Below, piece by piece: positions 44,467-52,239 of a stretch of 64,000 nucleotides of DNA; position 1 is the stretch's first letter, and every line of letters begins with the position of its first letter. Origin of the DNA: Rufibacter roseus (GTDB taxonomy: Bacteria > Bacteroidota > Bacteroidia > Cytophagales > Hymenobacteraceae); assembly GCF_001647285.1 (NCBI RefSeq), contig NZ_LRML01000011.1:80891-144890 (forward strand). Direction: 5' to 3'. The translations under genes were made by a program, and so were the position numbers. The notes below the pieces were generated by a model. The model did not search any database. It worked only from the letters and a program-made list of their open reading frames with translations, and was not told the DNA's origin.

Positions 44467-47337
44467 TTACCTCACATATAAAGTACGGCCCGTGTAGTTT
44501 TTACCATCTACTGATAACTGGTACAGATAGGTACCGGTAGGCATTACCTGCCCATTACTTCCTTTTCCGGCCCAAGATACTTTGTGCTGACCAGCAGACA
44601 ACTTATCATTTACAAGCGTTGTTACCAGTCGCCCAGTTAGATCAAAGACTTGCAGCTTTACCTGGGCTGCCTTCTGCAGGTTGAACGGAATGGTAGTGAC
44701 AGATCCCTGGCGGAAAGGGTTAGGATAGCTTTGCCCCAGAACCTGGTTCGTAGCTTTTGCCACTTCTTCTTTTGTAGCCAGGGGCTCTGAATAACGGCGG
44801 CTATACACACCGTTGCCATGGGTACCCACCAGCACCTGATTATCAGTGGTGCGGCTAATTACCATGTCTACCGGCACTTGCCCAATGGTAGTATTTCCTT
44901 CGCGTACCCAAACGGTGCTCATGCCGCTGAGCTCAGTGGTGGCATATAAACCAGTACTGGTACCAACAAAATATTTAGTGCCTCCTCCGCTTTCGGGCAA
45001 GATGGAAGCCCAACGGGTAGATGGCCCATTACCGGTGCCATTCGTGAATTGCTCCAGGTTACCGCCAACCGGTGTCCATGAATTTCCACCGTTGGTGGTG
45101 TAAAACAGGCTTTGCACCCTATAGTTTGTAAACACCACCAATGCTTTATTGGCATCTCTTGGGTCTATGGCAATACAGCTGATATTGGCGTTGCTTGGGA
45201 AGTTGCTGCCCGTAACATCTAATTTTACAGGTGCGGTAGCTAGCCCGTCTGTAATTTTATAAAGCTTCCCGCCTCTGGTTCCGAAATACACCAAATTAGC
45301 TGGGCTATTACTTACTGACACAGCAGAGATCACCTCAGAGGTTCCTAATGTAGCAATTACATCCCAGCCTATACTTGATTGTGTGCCACCGGTAGGCAGC
45401 TGCCTAATATCTTTGTTTCTCCAAAGGGTATCTCCTGCAGGCAAATAAATGGTGTATTCATTATTTGGATCTATTGTGTATGGGTTCACAAATAAATAAC
45501 CTGTGGCCTTAGGAGGATCAATTCTGGAGTAGTTCACATATTCACCTTCGTCATCAAAAATCAATCTGTATACTGTACCGTTCTGCACAGAAACCAACAT
45601 TGAGTGAGTTGTAACAGCTGCAAAAGCACCATCTCCCCCCAACTGCTCATACCAAATGGTTTGCTCATCAATATCATCTACTGCCCAGCTTCCGTTATCC
45701 TGCATACCGCCAACAACCAAATCATCGGTGGTATTTAGGTCCATGGCCACAGTATAGAACTGAGTAGTTAAGTACCCATTGTTTAAAGACTCCCAATCTA
45801 CTGAAGATTGGGTAATGTCTGCTGTGTAGCTTAAGCCTCCGTCATGCGCTGAAACAGCTCTTCTAGGGTTTGACGGATAAAATACTACTTCATGCTGATC
45901 TGGGTGGTGGTCAGGATACAAGGCAAAATCAGCGTGGCTAGGATTATAGCCCCCAATTTTACGGGTACCTGCAGAGGAAGAAAATCCGTTAGGAGAAAAA
46001 TACAGGTTGGTACCCCCTAAAATTACCTGGAATGCATTATCTGGCTTTACTTTCACCACCATGTTATACCCGCCCTGTAGGTTCAGGTCTCCTGACCTAC
46101 CGCCCAACATAGGCAAATTCTGAGTTAAGTTAGTCCAGACACCACCCTCTCCGGCTCCTGTGCCAGATACATACTCGTATTTCCAAAGATTGGCGTTAGC
46201 TACAGAACCTGTGGCAGTAGTGTATACTAAAAAATAAACAACATTCTCGTTAGAAGGAGCAATGTCAAGCACAATGCGTCCATAGGTGGCTGGAAAGTTA
46301 GAAGGTGTGATATTAGCCCAGGTAACTCCATCAACTGAACGGAATATTCCTTTTGTCTGTGAAGCTCCTCCCCCGCCAGTCTGGCTTAAGGCAGCATATT
46401 TCACACCGCTTTTTTCCGCAATGTCTATATCAGTATAATATGGGTTGGTGCTGTAAAACGACAAATCATCAGTTCCTAACACCGGGAACCAAGTGGCACC
46501 ACCATCGGTAGAGCGCTGAATACCCCCCACGGTTGCCGCGTACACTTCATCTTGGGTAGGGTTGATAGGATCAGTGGCTATGCGGTGGACAAACTGAAAT
46601 ACCTTGTTGAAGGTAGACACATCAGAAGTGGTGGTATACGGCAATGGGTTCCAGGTTACGCCGTTATCAATTGACTTGTAAATTCCGTTACCGTGGTAGA
46701 AAGCACCCGGCTTTGAGGCCGAATTACCTAGTATCTCTCCGGTACCGTAATACCATACATTGCCTTTTCCGGTACGTCTATCCTGAGCCACAGTTGTCAC
46801 GCTGTGAATCATGTTCGGGTCAGTTACTTTAGTCCAGGAACTACCTGCGTTTGTACTACGCCACATGCCTCCGGATACCCCGCCGGCCAGAATAATATTT
46901 TCGTTATTCTTGTCTAGCGCCAGCGCCCGGGTACGCCCACCTACATTATAAGGCCCTCGGCGTGACCAGAAATACTGGTTATACTGCGCAAAGGGCTCTT
47001 TCTGGCGCAGTACCTGCTCTACCGTAGGTAGCTTGGCAGAGTAAGCTAACTCCAATTGCCGTATTCCTTCTGGTATTCTACCTGTTGCAGGATCTTTAAG
47101 CCTTTCTATTTCATAGTTGAGCCGGCCGAACGGATCATCTTTGGCCCCAATAGCTCCCTGTTTATGCAGACGCTCCGCCCGGGCAACTCTTGAGACTTCT
47201 ATAAGCCCATTCCGTGAGAAATGCGATCGCTGTTCGGTTAGTGCGGGCAGCAAGGCTGCCAAATAAAGTATTGCTCCAAAGACTAAAAGCAAAATGCCCG
47301 ACACTAAGAATTGCCGATGCCAGTTTGAGCGTATCAT
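44467..47337 (-). CDS. Secreted sortilin-like beta-propeller protein with T9SS sorting domain
   Basis: The protein has 956 residues. The N-terminus has one hydrophobic export segment (LVSGILLLVFGAILYLAALL). From about residue 125 there are many BNR/sortilin-type repeats: GGVSGGMWRSTNAGSSWTKV, GIYKSIDNGVTWNPL, RSTDGGATWFPV and FYTTNGGNSWTPVGG. These form large beta-propellers as in VPS10 or xyloglucanase-like proteins; no catalytic residues can be assigned. The last 80 residues or so are a type A C-terminal domain (SYPNPFRQG, TGRLVTTLV, GTYLYQLSVDG) that directs secretion through the type IX system and attachment to the surface. A role in adhesion or polymer binding is possible. Confidence 0.88.
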   Translation of the reverse strand: MIRSNWHRQFLVSGILLLVFGAILYLAALLPALTEQRSHFSRNGLIEVSRVARAERLHKQGAIGAKDDPFGRLNYEIERLKDPATGRIPEGIRQLELAYSAKLPTVEQVLRQKEPFAQYNQYFWSRRGPYNVGGRTRALALDKNNENIILAGGVSGGMWRSTNAGSSWTKVTDPNMIHSVTTVAQDRRTGKGNVWYYGTGEILGNSASKPGAFYHGNGIYKSIDNGVTWNPLPYTTTSDVSTFNKVFQFVHRIATDPINPTQDEVYAATVGGIQRSTDGGATWFPVLGTDDLSFYSTNPYYTDIDIAEKSGVKYAALSQTGGGGASQTKGIFRSVDGVTWANITPSNFPATYGRIVLDIAPSNENVVYFLVYTTATGSVANANLWKYEYVSGTGAGEGGVWTNLTQNLPMLGGRSGDLNLQGGYNMVVKVKPDNAFQVILGGTNLYFSPNGFSSSAGTRKIGGYNPSHADFALYPDHHPDQHEVVFYPSNPRRAVSAHDGGLSYTADITQSSVDWESLNNGYLTTQFYTVAMDLNTTDDLVVGGMQDNGSWAVDDIDEQTIWYEQLGGDGAFAAVTTHSMLVSVQNGTVYRLIFDDEGEYVNYSRIDPPKATGYLFVNPYTIDPNNEYTIYLPAGDTLWRNKDIRQLPTGGTQSSIGWDVIATLGTSEVISAVSVSNSPANLVYFGTRGGKLYKITDGLATAPVKLDVTGSNFPSNANISCIAIDPRDANKALVVFTNYRVQSLFYTTNGGNSWTPVGGNLEQFTNGTGNGPSTRWASILPESGGGTKYFVGTSTGLYATTELSGMSTVWVREGNTTIGQVPVDMVISRTTDNQVLVGTHGNGVYSRRYSEPLATKEEVAKATNQVLGQSYPNPFRQGSVTTIPFNLQKAAQVKLQVFDLTGRLVTTLVNDKLSAGQHKVSWAGKGSNGQVMPTGTYLYQLSVDGKNYTGRTLYVR

Positions 47338-47488
47338 GTACTTAAATTAAAAAATAAAAAAATGCCTGTTTATCATCCAATCTAACAGAAACTTAGCCTG
47401 GCCTACAGAAGAAACTCCTGCATCTGCCTTCGCTTAATCTCTTTTGCTTCTTTTTCTTCTTTCAGATCTTTGTAGTCTTTTCAGACAA

Positions 47489-48013
47489 TTACTTCTGAAA
47501 CTCATAGCGGCTAACGGTATAAAAAGTGGCTCCAACTAAGGGGCTTTGTACTTCTGCCACCAACGTATCACCTTTTACCACCTCCCGCTTTCCATTACTG
47601 GCAGCCATGGTCATAGGAAAGTAGACCTCCACCTGCTGCCCATTGGTTATAGGGTCTGTGAATGCTGCCCCAAATCCTTGCACCTGCACTACTCTTGCTT
47701 TAGCACGGCAAGAACTAGCACTACACGGGTCACCTTCTATCTCTTTACCTGAAGCCAACTTCTCTTCTATAGCTAATATTACCCGCGCATGGCCTACCGG
47801 CACAGGTTCTTGAAGTACAATTTGAGGTTTTTGTTTTAACACTTTTCTGGGCACGGCCGCTTGGCTATTACTCTCATTCTTCTCGCCGGAGTCATTCATG
47901 CGCTTACAGCCAATTCCGGCAGATAAAGTTAAAATAAATATGAACCCGCCTATGTAAAACAAATAATAGCGTAAAAAACAAATATACTGATTAACAGCGC
48001 CTTTACCGAACAT
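47489..48013 (-). CDS. Hypothetical lipoprotein
   Basis: Not recognised. The 174-residue protein starts with an unusually long N-region before a hydrophobic stretch ending LSAGIGC, a plausible lipobox. The mature part has a low-complexity linker (GEKNESNSQAAVPRKV), then IEGDPCSASSCRAKARVVQV with two Cys that may form a disulfide, and a beta-rich C-terminus (DTLVAEVQSPLVGATFYTV). It lies alone, 150 bases upstream of the T9SS cargo gene on the same strand. Confidence 0.55.
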   Translation of the reverse strand: MFGKGAVNQYICFLRYYLFYIGGFIFILTLSAGIGCKRMNDSGEKNESNSQAAVPRKVLKQKPQIVLQEPVPVGHARVILAIEEKLASGKEIEGDPCSASSCRAKARVVQVQGFGAAFTDPITNGQQVEVYFPMTMAASNGKREVVKGDTLVAEVQSPLVGATFYTVSRYEFQK

Positions 48014-48135
48014 ACAAAAAAGTAATTTATGCAGTAGAGCCTATTGCACTATTCCATCTAAAGCAACAAATACAGCAACTCTGTTTCTATTATACGGTAT
48101 AGAGTGAAAGGATCTAACTTTATCTATATATATTT

Positions 48136-48951
48136 ATGAAAACTTTAATGCTACGCCTTCCCTTTCTCTGGCTAGCCCTCCTTTTCATCATAGCACTGCC
48201 GTCGTGTGACTTATTTGAATATCACCCATACTCTGGAAATCTAAAGTTTAAAAACCTGACGGCCGAGAACGTGGCTAAAATAAAGGCTCTTGAATCTTAC
48301 TACGCAGACAAACCATCGTTCCAGTTCGCGTTTATCTCAGACACCCAAGGCTTTTTTGCTGAAACTGAGGATCTAGTACAAGACATCAACCGCCGAAACG
48401 TTGCTTTTGTTCTACACGGCGGAGATTTAACAAATTATGCCTTTACCGATGAGTTTGAGCGCATGCACCGTGCCTTAGCCAAGCTGCAGGCCCCGTATGT
48501 GACAGTCATTGGCAACCATGATTGCTTAGGGGATGGCGCTAAAATTTACCGGAACATGTATGGCCCCTTGAACCACACTTTTACCTTCAACCAGAACAAA
48601 TTCATTTTTCTAAACACCAATTTTCTAGAGCTAAACTCTGATGCCGTGCCTGATACAAACTGGCTTGAGGAAGAGTTAGAGTCTGCGCCAGAAAATATAA
48701 ACAAAATAGTGGTCTCTCATGTTCCGCCTAATGATGCCGTTGCTAACAAAGAAAAAGAGCAAGCCATAGCCGAGCTTTTGAGGCAGCACAAGGTACTTTT
48801 AGCATTGAATGGCCACATACACCGCTACCGTGCCGAGCAAACATATGATGATGGGGTTTGGTATGTTTCATCTGCCTCTGCTGACAAGCGTGGTTATGTG
48901 ATGGTAACGGTAACCGGAGACAAAGCTTCTTTTGAAAATATTGATTTTTAA
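48136..48951 (+). CDS. Calcineurin-like metallophosphoesterase, lipoprotein
   Basis: The protein has 271 residues. The signal ends IALPSC, so it is lipid-anchored. The metallophosphoesterase motifs are in order: FISDTQG near residue 67 (DxQ in place of the usual DxH), HGGDLTN, VIGNHD, VVSHVPP and LNGHIHRY. The family hydrolyses phosphomono- or diesters with two metal ions; the substrate is unknown. The DxQ change alters one ligand in the first metal site. The next gene starts 5 bases after the stop, so they form an operon. Confidence 0.85.
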   Translation: MKTLMLRLPFLWLALLFIIALPSCDLFEYHPYSGNLKFKNLTAENVAKIKALESYYADKPSFQFAFISDTQGFFAETEDLVQDINRRNVAFVLHGGDLTNYAFTDEFERMHRALAKLQAPYVTVIGNHDCLGDGAKIYRNMYGPLNHTFTFNQNKFIFLNTNFLELNSDAVPDTNWLEEELESAPENINKIVVSHVPPNDAVANKEKEQAIAELLRQHKVLLALNGHIHRYRAEQTYDDGVWYVSSASADKRGYVMVTVTGDKASFENIDF

Positions 48952-48956
48952 GATCT

Positions 48957-49568
48957 ATGCGGCTGTCCTATATCCCTTACCTTGCCTTGACACTGGCTCT
49001 TTCGTTTCAAGCTCTGGCGCAAGAAAAGCCTGACAAAGCTGACCGGCCAAAGAACAACTGGTACGCACCTGACTATTTGGTGGTGCAGCACGCCGGTTTA
49101 ATAGGCATTTTAGCAGCTGGGGCAGGCTATGACTTTGGCCGCCATGACCGCACCAACGTTGAGCTGATGTATGGGTTCTCCCCCAACTACGGCATCAAGA
49201 ACACCAACCACACGTTTACCACCCGGCTTTACTACCAGTCTCACCCAAAGCCTTTGTATGGGGGCTTTGAGATGAGCTGGCTGAAAACTGGCGTAGGCAT
49301 CAGCATGACCATTGGCGAACAATTTGAAACGTTCTTCCCACAATACTATCCTGAAGGATATTATATCTGGCCTACTGCCACTAGAATTTTACCCTTTGTG
49401 GGCTCCTCTTTAGGAAAAGAATTCAAAGGCAGCGTCCGCCCCTTGTATGGTGAGTTTTATTGGGAGCTCGGCTCCAGTGAGGTAATGATCATTGACAAGC
49501 TACGTAACAAGGGAATTGCCGTCACTGATATTCTGAACCTGGCCGTTGGGCTACGCTTAAAAATATAG
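48957..49568 (+). CDS. Hypothetical outer-membrane protein in operon with phosphoesterase
   Basis: The protein has 203 residues. A signal peptide ends FQALAQ. The mature protein has alternating aromatic strands (NVELMYGFSPNYGIK, FTTRLYYQSHPKPLYGGFEM, AVGLRLKI), as in a small barrel or lipocalin-like fold. It starts 5 bases after the phosphoesterase stop, implying joint expression and perhaps a shared envelope role. No family name can be given. A palindrome copy begins 2 bases after its stop. Confidence 0.65.
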   Translation: MRLSYIPYLALTLALSFQALAQEKPDKADRPKNNWYAPDYLVVQHAGLIGILAAGAGYDFGRHDRTNVELMYGFSPNYGIKNTNHTFTTRLYYQSHPKPLYGGFEMSWLKTGVGISMTIGEQFETFFPQYYPEGYYIWPTATRILPFVGSSLGKEFKGSVRPLYGEFYWELGSSEVMIIDKLRNKGIAVTDILNLAVGLRLKI

Positions 49569-49570
49569 CA

Positions 49571-49608
49571 TGTTTTCGGGCTACTTTTGAGAAAACAGCC
49601 CTTAAACA
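49571..49608. repeat. Intergenic palindrome, copy 15
   Basis: TGTTTTCGGGCTACTTTTGA and GAAAACAGCCCTTAAACA; CGGGCT faces AGCCCT. Confidence 0.7.
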
Positions 49609-49691
49609 AGGCTAGCGTTATACCCTTTTTAGGTTTCCTCGGTCAGAACTGCCATTTTTGCGAAAGCCTCTTCTGCTCTGCTTTAACTGAT

Positions 49692-50219
49692 ATGAGTTTT
49701 TTACACCTAAAATCGTTGCACATTATTTTTGTGGTGACCTGGTTTGCCGGGTTGTTTTACATTGTGCGCCTGTTTGTGTATTACGCCGAGACAGAGCAAA
49801 AACCTGAGCCGGAAAAAAGCATCCTCCAGAAGCAGTTTGCCCTCATGCAGAAAAGGCTCTGGTACGGCATTACCTGGCCCAGTGCCGTGCTAACGGTTTT
49901 CATGGGGCTCAGCCTGCTGCAGTATTACACCCCAATACCTACTTGGCTCTGGATAAAACTAGGTTTCGTAGCTGGCTTACTAGCTTATCACTTGTATTGC
50001 CACCGCATTTTTCAGCAACACCAGAAAGGTTTGGTTCGGCAAAGCTCCACTACATTGCGCATCTGGAACGAAATAGCCACACTGTTTCTGGTAAGCATTG
50101 TCTTTTTGGTAGTGCTTAAAAATGGCTTAGATGCCACTTGGGGAGTTCTCTGGTTTATTGGGCTATCAGTTGCGCTGATGGTGGCCATTATGCTGTATAA
50201 AAAAGTAAGACGGGGGTAA
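49692..50219 (+). CDS. hemJ: Protoporphyrinogen oxidase HemJ-type membrane protein
   Basis: The protein has 175 residues from the ATG at 49692; the longer frame from 49587 adds a non-conserved stretch over the palindrome. It has four to five membrane helices. The conserved LKSLHIIFVVTWFAGLFY places the essential His near residue 9. MQKRLWYGITWPSAVLT and TWLWIKLGFVAGLLAYH (with the Lys) also match HemJ. HemJ oxidises protoporphyrinogen IX in haem synthesis where HemG and HemY are absent. The broader CopD-like label is the alternative. Its presence with hemB fits a haem-making aerobe. Confidence 0.8.
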   Translation: MSFLHLKSLHIIFVVTWFAGLFYIVRLFVYYAETEQKPEPEKSILQKQFALMQKRLWYGITWPSAVLTVFMGLSLLQYYTPIPTWLWIKLGFVAGLLAYHLYCHRIFQQHQKGLVRQSSTTLRIWNEIATLFLVSIVFLVVLKNGLDATWGVLWFIGLSVALMVAIMLYKKVRRG

Positions 50220-50247
50220 AAAAACCATCAAACCTACAAAAAAGAAA

Positions 50248-50264
50248 CGGCCCCTGTGGGGCCG
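50248..50264 (-). terminator. Terminator of the small secreted protein gene
   Basis: CGGCCCC-TGT-GGGGCCG; on the minus strand it is followed by TTTCTTTTTTGT. Confidence 0.65.
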
Positions 50265-50354
50265 GCTCTCCAAACAAACAACCAATAAAAATCTTATATA
50301 CCAAACAGGCCTATTTTAAAGCGGCCATCACTCTGTCATATTCATATTTCAAGC

Positions 50355-50612
50355 TTACCTTTTTAATGCCCCCTCTGTCAAGAGCCTGATCTTACGTCCG
50401 TTTTCATCAGGGTTGATGAGGATGGTTTGACCACTCTTACCCTTGCGGGAGAAAGTACCTTTCATGACTTTGATGTTCTCAGAGTCTGAGGATGACGTAG
50501 TGACCGTAATTTGATTAGCAGTTTTTTTGGAAAAAGAAGACTGTGCCTGTACCGGAAAGCCAACAGTAGTGACACCAAAAGCTAACATAGAAGCAAGTAG
50601 AAAAGTACGCAT
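50355..50612 (-). CDS. Small secreted protein
   Basis: Not recognised; 85 residues from the ATG at 50612. The longer frame to 50744 is not supported, because a signal peptide begins exactly at this ATG (MRTFLLASMLAFGVTTVGFP... ends QAQ). The mature 60 residues are basic and Ser/Thr-rich, with IKVMKGTFSRKGKSGQTILI and DENGRKIRLLTE. It is probably periplasmic. A near-perfect dyad (50798-50834) lies about 190 bases upstream. Confidence 0.5.
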   Translation of the reverse strand: MRTFLLASMLAFGVTTVGFPVQAQSSFSKKTANQITVTTSSSDSENIKVMKGTFSRKGKSGQTILINPDENGRKIRLLTEGALKR

Positions 50613-50797
50613 AGCAACAGAATTATGGGTGGCAAATGTTTTTCTTTCAAGCTCAGGCTCTTTATCTAAAGACAACCGGCCAAACGAAGAGTTGCACCAA
50701 AGTTCTAAGCTCCGGCATATTTTCTTATACAATGCCCATGCCACATCTACAACACATTTACAATCAGAATATTAACACTAAATACTCATAACAAAAA

Positions 50798-50834
50798 TGT
50801 CCACTCTCGGACAGTAATTCTCCGAAAGTGGACA
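50798..50834. promoter_or_regulatory. TGTCCACT...AGTGGACA dyad
   Basis: TGTCCACTCTCGGA and TCCGAAAGTGGACA form 14-base arms with one mismatch and a 9-base spacer. Half-site TGTCC-N6-GGACA is nested inside. It looks like a binding site for a dimeric regulator. Confidence 0.45.
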
Positions 50835-50843
50835 GTACAATTG

Positions 50844-50883
50844 CTGTTTTAGACTTGTTTCTGGAAAAAGAACCCTAAAACAG
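50844..50883. repeat. Intergenic palindrome, copy 16
   Basis: CTGTTTTAGACTTGTTTCTG and GAACCCTAAAACAG; CTGTTTTAG pairs with CTAAAACAG. It lies 10 bases from the TGTCC dyad. Confidence 0.75.
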
Positions 50884-50926
50884 AAGTTCAAAAAATAAAT
50901 TATATGAGTTGCACATGCAGGAGCGT

Positions 50927-51313
50927 TTAATCTTCTTCCCGCTCCAACAATAACACGGCACTTTGAGACACAATAAAATATTTCTCACCTAGATAGTTTA
51001 TTTCAATAGCATCGCGCTGCAGATAAATAGCCAGATCTCCTTCGTGAGCCTGTAGTGGAATATACCGCACTGACTCCTTTTCTTCGGCATTCCAGATTTC
51101 ATCATCTAATCCATAATCTGCTGGAATAGGATAACCAGGGCCTACTTTCATTACATAGCCTTCTTGCACCTTCTCTTTCTCCTGCACGCCAGGCGGCAGA
51201 AATAACCCGCTCTTGGTCTGCTCTTTCTGTGACTTTGGTTTGATCAGCAGTCGGTCACCAACTACAATCAGCTTCTGCAATTTGCTTTGGGGCGTTTCTC
51301 TATTTTTAGGCAT
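50927..51313 (-). CDS. GroES-like co-chaperonin family protein
   Basis: The protein has 128 residues, longer than the 97 of standard GroES. LIVVGDRLLIKPKSQKEQTK and SGLFLPPGVQEKEKVQEGYV match the GroES fold including the mobile-loop region. A 15-residue insert (YPIPADYGLDDEIWNAEEK) follows KVGPG. No groEL is adjacent, which suggests a second, diverged co-chaperonin rather than the main one. Whether it still binds GroEL cannot be told. A TATCTTTG box lies 25 bases upstream. Confidence 0.75.
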   Translation of the reverse strand: MPKNRETPQSKLQKLIVVGDRLLIKPKSQKEQTKSGLFLPPGVQEKEKVQEGYVMKVGPGYPIPADYGLDDEIWNAEEKESVRYIPLQAHEGDLAIYLQRDAIEINYLGEKYFIVSQSAVLLLEREED

Positions 51314-51338
51314 TGTCTTTCAGTTGAAATATCAACGG

Positions 51339-51346
51339 CAAAGATA
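51339..51346 (-). promoter_or_regulatory. TATCTTTG -7 box of the GroES-like gene
   Basis: An exact TAnnTTTG on the minus strand, 25 bases before the start. No TTTG at -33. Confidence 0.35.
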
Positions 51347-51388
51347 AAAAGTGGGCAGGACTGGGGAAAGCATGAAAATTAGAAGAGG

Positions 51389-51428
51389 TTGTTTTAGAGC
51401 TGTTTTTGGAAAAAGAGGCGGAAAATAA
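51389..51428. repeat. Intergenic palindrome, copy 17
   Basis: TTGTTTTAGAGCTGTTTTTG and AAAAAGAGGCGGAAAATAA; weakly paired. It borders the REP unit. Confidence 0.55.
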
Positions 51429-51431
51429 ATA

Positions 51432-51492
51432 ACTCCCGCAAGTTTAGCGCAGCGTAACTAGCGGGAGCAATGGCGGAAGTTTATAAACTTCC
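51432..51492. repeat. REP unit, left of the RAYT gene
   Basis: An outer stem CTCCCGC/GCGGGAG encloses AAGTTTAGCGCAGCGTAACTA. It is followed by the perfect palindrome GGAAGTTTATAAACTTCC (51475-51492). The same two-part unit occurs on the other side of the gene. Confidence 0.75.
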
Positions 51493-51495
51493 TTC

Positions 51496-52044
51496 TTATT
51501 CAATTAAAATCACCTCCACCAGACCTTTAAGACCGATATAGTCACGTGCGCTGCTGTAAAGGTAATGCTCTGGCTCATCAACCCACCCTGCAACTACTGG
51601 GTTCTGATGCAGGTAATTCAGCCGCTGTTCTATCATTTCATTACTCACCAACTCAATAGGGTGGTTAGACTGCTGCCAAAATTGGTACTTAGTGTTGTTC
51701 GGGTTTCGTCTGCCTTCCCGCTCAAACATCCACAGCATCCAAGCACGCCTGCTTTCTTTAGCGCTTTCCTCAATGGCTTTAGTGATTTCTTTGGAAGTGT
51801 GGCGTTTCAGGTCTCGGAGTATGTTTTCGATTTTCTCTTTGGTAGTGCCAATAATTAAATGCGCATGATTGCTCATCAGACACCAAGCGTATACCTCCAA
51901 ACCTTTGTGCTGTATGCAATACTTAAGACTATCAACAAAAATATCTTTGTATGCCCTCCTGGTGAAAACATCAATCCAATTAACCGTAGCGAAAGAGACA
52001 AAATAGAGGCTTTGCTGATTTCTTATTTTGTAGCTGCGGCTCAT
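51496..52044 (-). CDS. REP-associated tyrosine transposase (RAYT, Y1/HUH family)
   Basis: The protein has 182 residues. The HUH motif is HAH (residues 60-62) in LMSNHAHLIIG; the likely nucleophile is Tyr144 in RLNYLHQNPVVAG. The C-terminus YLYSSARDY is typical of this Bacteroidota group. RAYTs cut and join single-stranded REP DNA and are thought to spread REP palindromes; they are domesticated relatives of IS200/IS605 transposases. REP units lie on both sides of the gene (51432-51492 and 52057-52171), as expected. The motifs are intact, so it may be active. Confidence 0.9.
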   Translation of the reverse strand: MSRSYKIRNQQSLYFVSFATVNWIDVFTRRAYKDIFVDSLKYCIQHKGLEVYAWCLMSNHAHLIIGTTKEKIENILRDLKRHTSKEITKAIEESAKESRRAWMLWMFEREGRRNPNNTKYQFWQQSNHPIELVSNEMIEQRLNYLHQNPVVAGWVDEPEHYLYSSARDYIGLKGLVEVILIE

Positions 52045-52056
52045 ACAGACAGTGTT

Positions 52057-52171
52057 GGTAAGTTTATAAACTTACCTCTTGGCTTCCCACAAGTTACGCT
52101 ACCGCTAAACTTGCGGGAGAAAAACTATCTATCGCAAGTTTAGCGGTAGCGTAACTTGTGGTGGGGATGGC
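52057..52171. repeat. Inverted pair of REP units, right of the RAYT gene
   Basis: The perfect palindrome GGTAAGTTTATAAACTTACC (52057-52076) is followed by a perfect 29-bp inverted repeat (52087-52115 with 52133-52161, 17-base loop). The right arm reads CGCAAGTTTAGCGGTAGCG and continues into GGCGGAAGTATTAAACTTTC, as in the left-side unit. Confidence 0.85.
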
Positions 52172-52200
52172 GGAAGTATTAAACTTTCTTTTTACTTCAT

Positions 52201-52239
52201 CTCATTTTCAGCCTATTCCACAAACCCGAGCCAAAAACA
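52201..52239. repeat. Intergenic palindrome, copy 18 (degenerate)
   Basis: CATTTTCAGCCTATTCC and GAGCCAAAAACA. It abuts the hmgA stop. Confidence 0.45.

Noticed and set aside
50272..50325. Possible extra palindrome copy (AAACAGGCCTATTTTAAAG)
   Set aside because: Only one half resembles the family and the arms do not pair.
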